Positions 50,349 to 60,180 are shown, counted from the stretch's first letter. The stretch is 64,000 bases of DNA from Arthrobacter sp. zg-Y769 (GCF_020907405.1 NZ_JAJJOE010000004.1:310001-374000), one strand, 5' to 3'. Made by a program: numbers and translations. Notes: generated by a model from the sequence alone, not told the origin.

Positions 50349-52301
50349 ATGTGGAGGAGGAGAACAACCGGAATCCCGGACGCGGTGCGCCGTTATCCGC
50401 TGGTGTTCGCCACACTGCTCGTTGGCCTGGCGGTCCTTGCCCTGCTTGCCGCCGATGCCGGCACCGCTGCGGCCCGGACCGCGAGCCTGTATGCCGGCGC
50501 CGTGGCGCTGAGGACCTCCGTGGGGATGGTCCGGAACATCCGTGCCGGGAACTGGGGACTGGATATCCTGGCGGTCATTGCCATCCTCAGCACCGTCGCC
50601 GTCGGGGAGTTCCTGGCCGCGCTGATCATCGTGCTGATGCTCTCCGGCGGGGAGGCGCTGGAGGATTATGCCGCCGGGCGTGCGCGCAGCGAGCTTGATG
50701 CCCTGCTGGAGCGCGCACCTCAGCGTGCGCACCGGGTGGCAGCGGACGCCGTCGTCGACGTTGCCGCCACCGATGTCCGGCCCGGCGACATCCTGCTGGT
50801 ACGGCCTGCCGAACTGGTGCCCGTGGACGGCATCCTGCTGGATCCGGCCGCGGAGTTCGACGAATCCTCGCTCACGGGTGAATCGCTGCCCGCCCTGCGC
50901 AGCGCCGGGCAGAAGGTGCTCAGCGGGTCGGTCAACGGCACCGCCGCCGTCCGCATCCGCGCCACGGCGACGACGGCGGACAGCCAGTACCAGCGCATTG
51001 TGGCCCTGGTGCAGGAGGCCGCGGCGTCGCGGGCACCCCTGGTGCGGCTGGCGGACCGGTATGCCCTGCCGTTCACCGGGCTCTCCCTGCTGATTGCCGG
51101 TGCGGCCTGGCTCGCCAGCGGCGATCCCGTCCGGTTCGCGGAAGTGCTGGTCCTGGCCACGCCCTGCCCGCTGCTGATCGCCGCACCCGTGGCCTTTATT
51201 GGCGGCATGAGCCGCGCCGCCCGGCACGGCATCATCGTCAAGGGCGGGGCAACGCTGGAGCAGCTCGCCCGGATCCGCACCGCCGCGTTCGACAAGACCG
51301 GCACGCTGACCGCCGGACGGCCGGAACTTGTGGCCGTACATCCGCAGCCGCCGTTCACCGAGGATGAGCTGCTGTCCCTCGCCGCATCCGCGGAGCAGTA
51401 TTCCCCACATGTCCTCGCCGCCGCCGTCCAGTCGGCCGCAACCGCACGGGGGCTGACGCTGCTGCCCGCCGAATATGCCTCCGAGGCGGCCGCCAACGGG
51501 GTCGAAGCGCTGATCGACGGCCGCAGGATCCGGGTGGGCAAGCAGCGGTTCATCTCCGGCACCGGCGCGAAGCCGGCAGAACAGGCACTGCAGCCGGGCG
51601 AACTGGCCGTCTATGTCGGTGTGGACGGCACCTTCGCCGGAACCCTGGTCCTCAGCGACACCGTGCGCCCCAATGCCGCGGCCACGCTTGCGGCCCTGCA
51701 GCGGATGGGCGTCCGCTCCACGGTGATGCTCACCGGCGACGCCGCAGGGACGGCACACAGCGTGGCTCACGGACTGGGTATCACGCAGGTCTCCGCCGGT
51801 TTGCTGCCGGCGGACAAGGTCCGCGTGGTTGCCGCCCTGCCCGGCCGTCCGGTGTTGATGGTGGGCGACGGCGTCAATGACGCCCCGGTGCTGGCCGCGG
51901 CCGACGTCGGCATTGCCATGGGTGCCCGGGGGTCCACCGCGGCGGGCGAGTCCGCCGATGCCGTGATTGTTGCCGATGACCTCTCCCGCGTGGCCGTCGC
52001 CGTCGACATCGGCCGGCACACGCTTCGGGTGGCACTGCAGAGCATCCGGCTCGGCATCGCCCTGAGCCTGGTCCTGATGCTGGTGGCAGCCTTCGGGTAC
52101 ATTCCGGCGGTCGCCGGTGCCTTGACCCAGGAATTGGTGGATTTGGCGGCCATACTCAATGCCCTGCGGGCCCTGCACGGGCCGGGACGCGGCCCCGACG
52201 GTGCCCGCGCGCGGCACCAAGCGGCACGGCAACCCGCGGACAGGGATAATGGACACTGGCCGCCGCCTGATGCCCGGCCAAAGACGGGTTTTTCGGTTTA
52301 G
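50349..52301 (+). CDS. P1B-type heavy-metal ATPase with a TPC motif and no N-terminal metal-binding domain
   Basis: 650 residues. After a short basic start come about four helices, an A-domain, the intramembrane motif T271-P-C-P274 instead of the copper/zinc CPC, phosphorylation site D315KTGT, and GDGVND near 507. No HMA or CXXC domain at the N-terminus and a hydrophilic Arg/Pro-rich tail at the C-terminus. A TPC motif is described for the P1B-5 group linked to Ni and Fe in a few bacteria, but the usual C-terminal hemerythrin domain of that group is missing. It should export a transition metal; which one is unknown. Confidence 0.9.
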   Translation: MWRRRTTGIPDAVRRYPLVFATLLVGLAVLALLAADAGTAAARTASLYAGAVALRTSVGMVRNIRAGNWGLDILAVIAILSTVAVGEFLAALIIVLMLSGGEALEDYAAGRARSELDALLERAPQRAHRVAADAVVDVAATDVRPGDILLVRPAELVPVDGILLDPAAEFDESSLTGESLPALRSAGQKVLSGSVNGTAAVRIRATATTADSQYQRIVALVQEAAASRAPLVRLADRYALPFTGLSLLIAGAAWLASGDPVRFAEVLVLATPCPLLIAAPVAFIGGMSRAARHGIIVKGGATLEQLARIRTAAFDKTGTLTAGRPELVAVHPQPPFTEDELLSLAASAEQYSPHVLAAAVQSAATARGLTLLPAEYASEAAANGVEALIDGRRIRVGKQRFISGTGAKPAEQALQPGELAVYVGVDGTFAGTLVLSDTVRPNAAATLAALQRMGVRSTVMLTGDAAGTAHSVAHGLGITQVSAGLLPADKVRVVAALPGRPVLMVGDGVNDAPVLAAADVGIAMGARGSTAAGESADAVIVADDLSRVAVAVDIGRHTLRVALQSIRLGIALSLVLMLVAAFGYIPAVAGALTQELVDLAAILNALRALHGPGRGPDGARARHQAARQPADRDNGHWPPPDARPKTGFSV

Positions 52302-52312
52302 ACGCTAGGGGA

Positions 52313-53314
52313 ATGTCCATGACGTTGGTCGACAATGCGGTGTATGTGAACGGCAAGCGCCACCATGACCCGGACAGCCTGGATGAAACCTTCGAGCTGA
52401 CCCGCAGCTCCGGCGGCATGGCCTGGATTGGCCTGTACCGCCCGGACGAGGTGGAACTGCTGGCAGTGGCCGAGGAATTCGGCCTGAACCTGCTTATTGT
52501 TGAAGACGCCCTGGCCGGCCACCAGCGCTCCAAGCTTGAACAGTACGGTGACCAGCTGTTCCTGGTCCTTCGTCCCGCCCGCTACCTGGACGACGTCGAA
52601 CGCGTGGAGTTCGGTGAGCTGCACCTGTTTGTGGGCCCCAACTTCGTAGTGACAGTGCGCCATGCCGAATCCCCGGACCTGACCCGCGTCCGCAAGCGGC
52701 TGGAACAGGAACCGGAACTGCTCGCGCTCGGCCCGCAGGCGGTGCTCTATGCCGTGCTGGACCAGGTGGTGGACGAATACGCCCCCGTGGCGGCCGGGCT
52801 GGAAAACGACATCGACGAGATCGAGGACCAGCTGTTCGGCGGCGACGCCGAAGTGTCACGCCGCATCTACGAACTCTCCCGCGAGGTCATCCAGTTCCAC
52901 CGCGCCATCAGTCCGCTGGAAAGCGTGGTCGGTGAACTGCGCCAGAACGCGGACCAGTACGGCATCCCGGCGGATCTGCATGACAACCTCGGGGATGTGC
53001 TGGACCACGTGCTGCGCCTGATCGACCGCGTCAACGCCTACCGCGCCATCCTGGACAACGCGCTCACCCTCTCCTCCACGCTTGCGTCCAACCGCCTGGC
53101 GGAGACCAGCATTGAACAGAACGAACAGGTGAAGCGGATATCGTCCTGGGCCGCCATCCTCTTTGCCCCCACCCTGGTGGGCACCATTTACGGCATGAAC
53201 TTTGAGCACATGCCCGAACTCAGCTGGCAGTTCGGCTATCCGCTGGCCATCGTGGCGATGTTCGGGATGGGCGCCATCCTGTACGTGACCTTCAAGCGGA
53301 ACAAGTGGCTCTGA
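52313..53314 (+). CDS. corA: CorA-type magnesium/cobalt channel
   Basis: 333 residues. A soluble N-terminal domain to about 270 with a long helix, then two membrane helices with the selectivity signature YGMN near 298 followed by FEHMPEL. It forms pentameric Mg(II) channels and also passes Co and Ni. It starts 11 bp after the P-type ATPase stop and is probably co-transcribed. Its own stop overlaps the next gene by 10 bp. Confidence 0.93.
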   Translation: MSMTLVDNAVYVNGKRHHDPDSLDETFELTRSSGGMAWIGLYRPDEVELLAVAEEFGLNLLIVEDALAGHQRSKLEQYGDQLFLVLRPARYLDDVERVEFGELHLFVGPNFVVTVRHAESPDLTRVRKRLEQEPELLALGPQAVLYAVLDQVVDEYAPVAAGLENDIDEIEDQLFGGDAEVSRRIYELSREVIQFHRAISPLESVVGELRQNADQYGIPADLHDNLGDVLDHVLRLIDRVNAYRAILDNALTLSSTLASNRLAETSIEQNEQVKRISSWAAILFAPTLVGTIYGMNFEHMPELSWQFGYPLAIVAMFGMGAILYVTFKRNKWL

Positions 53315-53721
53315 TCCGCAGGGTGCTGCTCCCCGTGCTGGCGGGGGCACTGCTGCTGGGCGCCTGCGGAACCGGTTCCGGTTCGGGCGCCGGCGGGTCC
53401 GGCGGTTCCGGCGGTTCCGGCGACCCCACGCCGGCAGCCGATGTAACCGGCGCGTGGGGCGACACCGCCGACCCCGAAGCGCCGTCCCTGGACTTCAGCC
53501 CCGACGGGCGGGTCAGCGGCACGGACGGCTGCAACCGGCTGATGGGACACTGGAGCATCTCCGGCAACCGCGTCACCCTTCGGGACATGGCAACCACCCT
53601 GATGGCCTGCCCGCCCGGAATGGACACGTGGCTCGCCGCGGGTGCCGCCGCCGACGTCGACGGCGGCACCCTGCGGATCTATGACCAGTCGGGCATCGAG
53701 ATCGGTGTGCTGGAACGCTAG
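53305..53721 (+). CDS. META-domain lipoprotein
   Basis: 138 residues. Lipobox LLLGAC, acylation at Cys21, then a Gly/Ser linker of about 25 residues and a META domain (PSLDFSPDGRVSGTDGCNRLMGHW, and MATTLMACP). META/HslJ proteins are small beta-barrel lipoproteins of unclear function linked to stress. It overlaps the end of corA by 10 bp and starts with GTG. Confidence 0.87.
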   Translation: MALIRRVLLPVLAGALLLGACGTGSGSGAGGSGGSGGSGDPTPAADVTGAWGDTADPEAPSLDFSPDGRVSGTDGCNRLMGHWSISGNRVTLRDMATTLMACPPGMDTWLAAGAAADVDGGTLRIYDQSGIEIGVLER

Positions 53722-53731
53722 GTCAGTCCAG

Positions 53732-55093
53732 CTAGTGCCGGGACCGCTGCTTCGGCACTCCCTCCACGTGCAGGTCCGCTCCCTTGGTTTCCTTCACCAT
53801 GGTCACCGCCACAAAGGACACCACGCACAGCACCATGATGTAGAGGCCGATGGACGGTGACCAGCCGGTCTCGTTCAGCAGTGCCTGGGCAATGGTCGGC
53901 GCGAAGGCCCCGCCCAGGATGGCCCCGAGCGCGTACCCGATGGAGACACCCGAGTACCGCACCCGGGCCGGGAACATCTCGGCATACATCGCCGACTGCG
54001 GACCGTAGGACAGGCCCAGGCCGATGGTCAGGACGAAAATCGACACGGCGAACAACACGATGTTGGTGGTGTCGATCAGCAGGAACATCGGGACCGACCA
54101 CAGGAACACCCAGGCATAGCCGATCTGGAAAGTCCGGACCCGGCCGATCCGGTCCGACAGGATTCCGCCGTAGAGCGTGAAGATCAGCCATCCGAAGGAC
54201 CCCAGCGTGGTGGCCAGCAGCACCGAGGGCCGGTCCATCCCCAGCCCGCCCGCGTCCGGCTTGCCGGTGGCGTAGGAAGCGAAGAAGGCAATAACCAGGT
54301 ATCCGGCCGCATTGTTCGCAATAAAGATCAACGCGCTGAGGATCACCTCGCGGCTGTTGTGCTGGAACAGCTGGCTCAACGGCGCCGAAGATTCCTTCTT
54401 CCGCTCCTGCATCTCCTTGAAGATGGGGCTTTCCGCCACCGAACGGCGGATGAAGTACCCGACGACGATCAGCACCACCGAGAGCAGGAACGGGATGCGC
54501 CAGCCCCACGCCATGAACTGCTCTTCGCTCAGGCTGGTGCTCAGCACGTACATCACGAACGTCGCGAGGATCATGCCGATAGGCACGCCGATCTGCGGGT
54601 AGGCGCCGAACAACCCGCGCTTATTCACCGGAGCGTGCTCCACCGACAACAGGGCGGCCCCGCCCCATTCCCCGCCGGCGGAGAAGCCCTGCATAATGCG
54701 CAGCACAATCAGCAGGATCGGCGCGGCGACGCCGATCTGCGCGTAGGTGGGCACCACACCGATCAGGGCCGTGGAAATGCCCATCATGACCAGCGTGAAG
54801 ACCAGCATTTTCTTCCGGCCGATCCGGTCCCCCAGATGCCCGGCGACGACGGCGCCCAGCGGGCGGAACAGGAAGCTGATGCCGATGGTTGCGAAGGAGA
54901 CCACCTGACCCAGCGGTCCGTCGTTGATCGGACCGAAATACAGGGTGGCCAGGACCAGGCCGGCGGCCTGGGCGTAGATGAAGAAGTCGTACCACTCGAT
55001 GGTGGTGCCGACCAGGGTTCCGGCGAGGACCTTGCGTTCCTCCCGGCTCATCCGGCCCGAAGAGGGCACGGCGGACGCGGCATTGACGCTCAT
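53732..55093 (-). CDS. MFS metabolite:proton symporter (MHS family)
   Basis: 453 residues, twelve helices. The motif GAVVAGHLGDRIGRKKMLVFTLVMMG between helices 2 and 3 and GLFGAYPQIGVPIGMILATFV near helix 5 identify the ProP/ShiA-like metabolite:H+ symporter group, which imports osmolytes, citrate-like acids or aromatic acids. Two 12 bp direct repeats lie 22-51 bp before its start. It diverges from the DHA2 exporter gene. Confidence 0.92.
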   Translation of the reverse strand: MSVNAASAVPSSGRMSREERKVLAGTLVGTTIEWYDFFIYAQAAGLVLATLYFGPINDGPLGQVVSFATIGISFLFRPLGAVVAGHLGDRIGRKKMLVFTLVMMGISTALIGVVPTYAQIGVAAPILLIVLRIMQGFSAGGEWGGAALLSVEHAPVNKRGLFGAYPQIGVPIGMILATFVMYVLSTSLSEEQFMAWGWRIPFLLSVVLIVVGYFIRRSVAESPIFKEMQERKKESSAPLSQLFQHNSREVILSALIFIANNAAGYLVIAFFASYATGKPDAGGLGMDRPSVLLATTLGSFGWLIFTLYGGILSDRIGRVRTFQIGYAWVFLWSVPMFLLIDTTNIVLFAVSIFVLTIGLGLSYGPQSAMYAEMFPARVRYSGVSIGYALGAILGGAFAPTIAQALLNETGWSPSIGLYIMVLCVVSFVAVTMVKETKGADLHVEGVPKQRSRH

Positions 55094-55114
55094 CTAAAAC
55101 TCCATTGTTTTGAG

Positions 55115-55144
55115 ACGGACAGTGATTTTGGAACGGACAGTGAT
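55115..55144. repeat. two direct repeats between divergent MFS genes
   Basis: ACGGACAGTGAT at 55115-55126 and again at 55133-55144, an 18 bp period with a 6 bp spacer. Read for the minus-strand gene they lie in or just before the leader, where a regulator could bind. Confidence 0.8.
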
Positions 55145-55356
55145 AGGTAATACGGACCCGGTCCCCGCATCCGGATGCACGCATCGTACGCCCGCCGCAG
55201 CCGTCGGGACCTGGATCGGGACCGGTGAGTTTCGAAGCTGCAGGGTTTCGTCACGAACCGCCCGGGGGTATGCCGTGCACGGAAGTAGGTCCACAATGGA
55301 CTTCGGCTCTTTTTGCGCCTCTTCCACTTTCTAGACCGAAACGGCACCAACGCACT

Positions 55357-56859
55357 GTGAATACCTCCACGCCGGACATCAGACCCTGGCCGGCCCTCTG
55401 GTCCCTGGTCATCGGATTCTTCATGATTCTGGTGGACTCCACAATCGTCAACATCGCCACCCCGGCCATCATGGCGGACCTGGATGCCGGCCTGGACAAG
55501 GTCATCTGGGTGATCAGCGCCTATCTGCTGGCCTACGCCGTGCCGCTGCTGATCACCGGCCGCCTCGGCGACCGGTTCGGCCCGCGCCGCGTCTACCTGA
55601 TCGGGCTGGTGGTCTTCACCCTGTCCAGCCTCTGGTGCGGCTTCGCGAACAGCGTGGACGCACTGATCCTGGCGCGTGTCTTCCAGGGCTTCGGCGCCGC
55701 GCTGATGACTCCGCAGACCATGTCCGTGATTACCCGGATCTTCCCGCCGAACAAGCGCGGCACTGCCCTGGGCCTGTGGGGCGCGACCGCCGGCGTCGCC
55801 ACCCTGGTGGGACCCATCCTGGGCGGCGTCCTCGTGGACGCGCTCGGCTGGGAATGGATTTTCTTCATCAACGTTCCCGTCGGCGTCGTCGGCTTCATCC
55901 TCGCCTACCGCCTGGTGCCGAAGCTTGCCACGTCCGTGCACCGCTTCGACTATCTGGGCGTCCTGCTCAGCGCCGCGGGAATGTTCGCCCTGGTGTTCGG
56001 CATCCAGGAAGGCGAAAGCTACAACTGGGGCACCATCGCCGGACCCGTCTCCGTTTGGTCCCTGATCATTGCCGGTGTTGTGCTCCTCGCTGCGTTTGTG
56101 CTGTGGCAGCGGTTCAACCGTGCCGAGCCGCTGCTGCCGCTGAAGCTTTTCCGGGACCGCAACTTCTCCCTCGCAAATATCTCCATCACCGGCATGGGCT
56201 TCGCCGTCACGGCATTCTCCCTTCCGTTGATCCTCTTTGCGCAGAACGTGCGCGGGCTGAGCCCCACGCAGGCGGCCCTGTTGCTGGCCCCCATGGCGGT
56301 CCTGTCCGGGGTCCTGGCCCCGATCGCCGGCAAGACCGTGCAGCGCGGGAACCCCAAGTTCATTGCCGTGTTCGGGTTTGCCGCCATGGCGGTGTCCCTC
56401 ATCTGGCTCGGCACGCTTCTGAGCCCGGACGTGCCCTACTGGCAGCTTGTGCTTCCCATGCTCCTGATGGGGCTGGCGAACGCCTGCATCTGGCCTTCGG
56501 TCTCCCTGACGGCCACCCGGAACCTGGCGGCCGACGTCGCCGGCGCCGGTTCGGGCGTCTACAACACCACCCGGCAGTTCGGCGCGGTGATCGGCAGCAG
56601 CGCCATCGCCGCGATCATGCAGTCCCGGCTGACGGCGCACCTGGGCGGCGGAGCGGCCGACGGCGGCACGGCACCGGCCGCCGGTGCGTTCCCCGAAGCA
56701 CTCAAGGCCGGCTATTCGGAGGCCATGGGCCAGTCCCTGTACCTGCCCGCGGCCGTCATTCTCCTTGCCCTGCTCGCGGCGTTGTTCTACGCCAAGCCGG
56801 CCCCGGAGCTCACCTCCCGCGGTACGCCGGAAACCGCACCGACCGTCACGAAGGGCTGA
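55357..56859 (+). CDS. DHA2-type MFS drug exporter (EmrB/QacA family)
   Basis: 500 residues, fourteen helices. LVDSTIVNIATPAIMADL in helix 1, LLITGRLGDRFGPRRVYLIGLVVFTL (motif A) and GLWGATAGVATLVGPILGGVL (motif C, antiporter) are present. It should expel lipophilic drugs or similar compounds with proton antiport. The GTG at 55357 begins just before helix 1; several upstream starts would add a poorly conserved leader. No clear ribosome site is present. Confidence 0.91.
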   Translation: MNTSTPDIRPWPALWSLVIGFFMILVDSTIVNIATPAIMADLDAGLDKVIWVISAYLLAYAVPLLITGRLGDRFGPRRVYLIGLVVFTLSSLWCGFANSVDALILARVFQGFGAALMTPQTMSVITRIFPPNKRGTALGLWGATAGVATLVGPILGGVLVDALGWEWIFFINVPVGVVGFILAYRLVPKLATSVHRFDYLGVLLSAAGMFALVFGIQEGESYNWGTIAGPVSVWSLIIAGVVLLAAFVLWQRFNRAEPLLPLKLFRDRNFSLANISITGMGFAVTAFSLPLILFAQNVRGLSPTQAALLLAPMAVLSGVLAPIAGKTVQRGNPKFIAVFGFAAMAVSLIWLGTLLSPDVPYWQLVLPMLLMGLANACIWPSVSLTATRNLAADVAGAGSGVYNTTRQFGAVIGSSAIAAIMQSRLTAHLGGGAADGGTAPAAGAFPEALKAGYSEAMGQSLYLPAAVILLALLAALFYAKPAPELTSRGTPETAPTVTKG

Positions 56860-56923
56860 CCGCGTTACCCGGACAGCAGGAAACCGGACAGAGCCCCCGC
56901 TCCGCCCGGTTTTCCGTAGGGGG

Positions 56924-57805
56924 CTATTCCTTGTTCAGCTTGTCCTGCACAGCCCCTGCTGCCTTCTCGACCGGGTTGGGTACGTCGGTGGTGCCGTAGT
57001 ACCGGGCGTCCGGGCGGGTGGGCGGCGGCATCGGAGCCGTGGTGGTCGGACCGTCGTGGTAGCTGAACTCGCCCTTGCCGTCCGGCGTCGGCCCCTTGGC
57101 CCAGGACCCTTCCTTCGCATGCTTCCCGTCGGAGAAGTTCAGGTACTGGTAGGACACCTCGCGGTGTTCCTTGTTGAGCGGGAAGTTGCTGGGTACCGGC
57201 AGCTGTTCCATGTTCTCCGCCTGAAGTTCCAGGGCCGCGGTGGTCCACTGGTTCTGGTGCATGGTGTCCCGGGCAAGCAGGAACGCCAGCAGGTCCCGCA
57301 CCCCGTGGTCATCGGTCATGTGGTAGAGCCGGGCGACGGCGAGGCGGCCCTGCATTTCAATGTTGGCGTTGGAGGTAAAGTCCGCCAGCATGTTGCCGCT
57401 GGCCGTAACGTAGCCGCCGGTCCAGGGGTTGCCGTTGCTGTCCGCGGGGCGGGCACCGGCGCCGGCCACGATGGCCTGCTGCACGTCCATGCCGCCCACC
57501 ACCGCCGCAACGGTGGGATCATCCTGGACCGCGTCGCCGGTAATCCCCAGCGGAGCCTTTTCCAGCAGCTGCGCAATCATGACGGCCAGCATTTCCACGT
57601 GGCCCATTTCTTCGGCGGCGATGCCGTACAGCAGGTCCCGGTATTTACCCGGGATGTGCGCATTCCAGGACTGGAATCCGTACTGCATGGCTACCGTTAT
57701 TTCGCCGTACTGTCCGCCCAGGGCCTCCTGCAGCTTCCGGGCGTATACGGCATCCGGCTTCTCCGGAGTGGATTTGAACTGGAGTTCCTGTTTATGGAAA
57801 AACAT
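56924..57805 (-). CDS. manganese catalase
   Basis: 293 residues. GQYGEITVAMQYGFQ near 30 and GIAAEEMGHVEMLAVMIAQ near 65 supply glutamate and histidine ligands of the dimanganese centre; further ligands lie in VRDLLAFLLARDTMHQNQW near 175. It breaks hydrogen peroxide down without heme. The C-terminal 50 residues are Pro-rich and variable. The gene stands alone, diverging from the S10 peptidase gene. Confidence 0.94.
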   Translation of the reverse strand: MFFHKQELQFKSTPEKPDAVYARKLQEALGGQYGEITVAMQYGFQSWNAHIPGKYRDLLYGIAAEEMGHVEMLAVMIAQLLEKAPLGITGDAVQDDPTVAAVVGGMDVQQAIVAGAGARPADSNGNPWTGGYVTASGNMLADFTSNANIEMQGRLAVARLYHMTDDHGVRDLLAFLLARDTMHQNQWTTAALELQAENMEQLPVPSNFPLNKEHREVSYQYLNFSDGKHAKEGSWAKGPTPDGKGEFSYHDGPTTTAPMPPPTRPDARYYGTTDVPNPVEKAAGAVQDKLNKE

Positions 57806-58004
57806 ACATTCCTCCGCACCTTGTGGACCGGCGCCGAAGTCGGCTTCCCCCTCGCTTGGAGGTGCCGTTGCCGGTCACGGTGTTTCCAACGTAGACCCGC
57901 GCCGAAGCCCGCGGAAGAGCAGACAGAACAGTTGGCGGACGCAGCTGACAACCAAGCCGTTTTCCTCCCGGCCTAACCCCGGAAGCACCTGTAGTGTCCT
58001 TGCC

Positions 58005-59489
58005 ATGGTCTCCCAGGAACACTCTCCCGCCGCCGTCCCCGAATCATCCCCCGCCCCGGAAGCAGCCACCGCACCGGACGTTACCGATGACTTTGCCGTC
58101 CGCCGTCACACCCTGCCTTCGGGCCTGGCGTACACCAGCACCACCGGACGGATGGTGTTCCGCAAGGAAGAAGTCAAGGACGGGAAGTCGGACGGGTTCC
58201 GGCCCAAGGCGGAGATTTTCCTGGTCTCCTACACTGCGGACGCCCCGGAAACCGGGCCCAACCGCCGTCCCGTGGTCTTCGCCTTCAACGGCGGCCCGGG
58301 TTCCTCCTCGGTCTGGCTGCACATGGGGCTGCTGGGCCCGCGCATGGTGGACTCGGGCGACGCCGGTGCGCTGACCCCTCCCCCGTTCGGACTGGTGGAC
58401 AATCCGCAGACCCTGCTCGAATACGCGGACCTGGTGCTGATCGATCCGGTCAATACCGGCTTCTCCCGGGTGGTGAACGGCAACGACGCCGCCGAGTTCC
58501 ACGGGTTCGAGGAGGACCGGGACCTGGTGGCCGAGGTGATCCGGCTCTGGACCACGCGCAATAACCGCTGGCTGAGTCCGAAGTACCTGGTGGGCGAGTC
58601 CTACGGCACCCTGCGTGCGGTGGCTGTGGCCGGGAAGCTGTTCGACGCCTATGGCCTGGCGGTCAACGGCCTCGGCCTGATCTCCACCGTGCTGAACCTG
58701 GCCACCCTGGATTTCGCGCCCGGTCGGGACACCCCCTATGCCCTGCATCTGCCCACCTACGCCGCCATCGCGCATTTCCACGGCCGGCACCCGGGACGCG
58801 AGCTGGCCGACGTCGTCCGCGAAGCCGAAGAGTACGCCTCCCGGGAGTACGGCTATGCGCTGACCCAGGGCGCCCGGCTGAGCGCGGAGGAACTGGACGA
58901 CGTCGTCGCCCGCCTGGCCGCGATCACCACCCTGGGTGAGGGCTTCATCCGCCGGACCAACCTGCGCTGGGACTATGCCATGTTTTCCGCGGAGCTGCTG
59001 CGCGAGGAGAACCTGGCGGTGGGGCGCATCGACGGCCGGTTCACTGCCGCGCCGGCGCATCAGCAGGACTGGATCAACTGGGATGATCCCAGCCTGGTGG
59101 CCATCAACGGCCCCTATTCCGCGGCCATCAACCACTATGTGCGTGCTGAGCTCGGCTACGAGAACGATCTTCCGTACGAGATCCTCAGCGGCCGGGTCCA
59201 GCCGTGGAGTTACAAGACCTTCGAGGGAGTTCCGGTAGACGTTACCGGCACATTGGAGCGGTTAATGGTGCACAACCCGGCCCTGCGGGTGCACGTGGAC
59301 TACGGGTACTACGACGGCGCCACACCGCATTTCGCCGCGGAATACGTCTGGGCGCACATGCGGCTGAGCGAGGAAGCACGGTCCCGGTTCACGCACCACT
59401 ACTACCAGGCCGGACACATGATGTACGTGAACCCCGACTGCCGCGCGGACCAGCTGCGGAACCTTGCCGGATTCGTGACCGGGGCCTAG
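58005..59489 (+). CDS. serine carboxypeptidase-like protein (peptidase S10)
   Basis: 494 residues. FNGGPGSSSVWLHMG near 89 forms the oxyanion hole, catalytic Ser199 lies in GESYGT, Asp in YGYYDGATPHF near 427 and His471 in QAGHMM. The N-terminus has an Ala/Pro/Ser-rich stretch without a convincing signal peptide, so it may be cytosolic. Bacterial S10 proteins of this build are widespread in actinobacteria and may act on peptides or small esters. A short leader separates it from the divergent catalase gene. Confidence 0.9.
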   Translation: MVSQEHSPAAVPESSPAPEAATAPDVTDDFAVRRHTLPSGLAYTSTTGRMVFRKEEVKDGKSDGFRPKAEIFLVSYTADAPETGPNRRPVVFAFNGGPGSSSVWLHMGLLGPRMVDSGDAGALTPPPFGLVDNPQTLLEYADLVLIDPVNTGFSRVVNGNDAAEFHGFEEDRDLVAEVIRLWTTRNNRWLSPKYLVGESYGTLRAVAVAGKLFDAYGLAVNGLGLISTVLNLATLDFAPGRDTPYALHLPTYAAIAHFHGRHPGRELADVVREAEEYASREYGYALTQGARLSAEELDDVVARLAAITTLGEGFIRRTNLRWDYAMFSAELLREENLAVGRIDGRFTAAPAHQQDWINWDDPSLVAINGPYSAAINHYVRAELGYENDLPYEILSGRVQPWSYKTFEGVPVDVTGTLERLMVHNPALRVHVDYGYYDGATPHFAAEYVWAHMRLSEEARSRFTHHYYQAGHMMYVNPDCRADQLRNLAGFVTGA

Positions 59490-59525
59490 TAAGTCCGCCG
59501 GCGGTGCTTTATCCGCTCCGCTTGC

Positions 59526-60026
59526 TTACCGGGTGGCGAAGTGCAGCCAGACGGCCCCGCCCCAGAGACCGCCGGCGGTCAGCGCCAGCGCCAGTTCGGC
59601 CAGAATGCCGATGCCCATGGCCTTCAGGGTGGCCACACTGGAGGACCAGGCTGTGGGCAGGTCCCGCTTGCGGAGCCACTCGCTGAGCAGCAGGCCGACG
59701 GCGAACCCGATGAACAGGCCCACGGCGGGAATGGTGAACATGCCGACGATGCCCACGCCTACGCCGGCCACGATGGAGCGCTTGGGGATTTCCCGTTCCT
59801 TCAGCCGCCGTCCGGTGAGGAAGGCGCTGGCGAGCATACCGGCAATCAGGAGCACCGCGCCGATCCCGAAGGCCCACCAGGCCGGCGCGCTCTGCACCCC
59901 GAGGGCCCAGCCCAGCAGGGCGATGATAATCAGGATGCTGCCCGGCAGTACCGGCACCACAATGCCGATCAGGCCCACGGCGATCACCAGGGCTGCGGCA
60001 ATGGTTACAAGAAGGTCCGGATCCAT
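59526..60026 (-). CDS. DUF456 membrane protein
   Basis: 166 residues, four to five helices with VIAVGLIGIVVPVLPGSILIIIALLGWALG near 15 and VGMFTIPAVGLFIGFAVGLLLSEW near 95 typical of DUF456. Function unknown. No clear ribosome site before the ATG. It converges on the S10 gene. Confidence 0.87.
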   Translation of the reverse strand: MDPDLLVTIAAALVIAVGLIGIVVPVLPGSILIIIALLGWALGVQSAPAWWAFGIGAVLLIAGMLASAFLTGRRLKEREIPKRSIVAGVGVGIVGMFTIPAVGLFIGFAVGLLLSEWLRKRDLPTAWSSSVATLKAMGIGILAELALALTAGGLWGGAVWLHFATR

Positions 60027-60170
60027 CCCCCCAGTGTTCCACCAGCTGTCTACTCCCCTGCGTATTTGCCGTCCGGGTGGTTTCGGTTTTCCCGTTCCGC
60101 GCGGATTTCGGGGGCTAACCGGCGACGTGCTTTGGCGCACACCGGTGCGGCTAGGTGGAGGTATTACTAA

Positions 60171-60180
60171 GGATGCTTAT
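60171..60180. promoter_or_regulatory. GGATGCTTAT motif before a membrane protein gene
   Basis: Near match to AGCATGCTTAT at 16843 and 62792; lies 52 bp before the start at 60232 and overlaps a TATAAGGT stretch that may be a -10 region. Confidence 0.3.

Noticed and set aside
49248-52256. 1002-residue minus-strand frame opposite the IclR and P-type ATPase genes
   Set aside because: Antisense shadow; composition is Gly/Arg/Gln-rich and shows no domain, while the plus strand carries complete ATPase motifs.
55090-56640. 516-residue minus-strand frame opposite the DHA2 exporter
   Set aside because: Shadow of the exporter; hydrophilic Gly/His/Gln/Asp-rich composition and no motifs.
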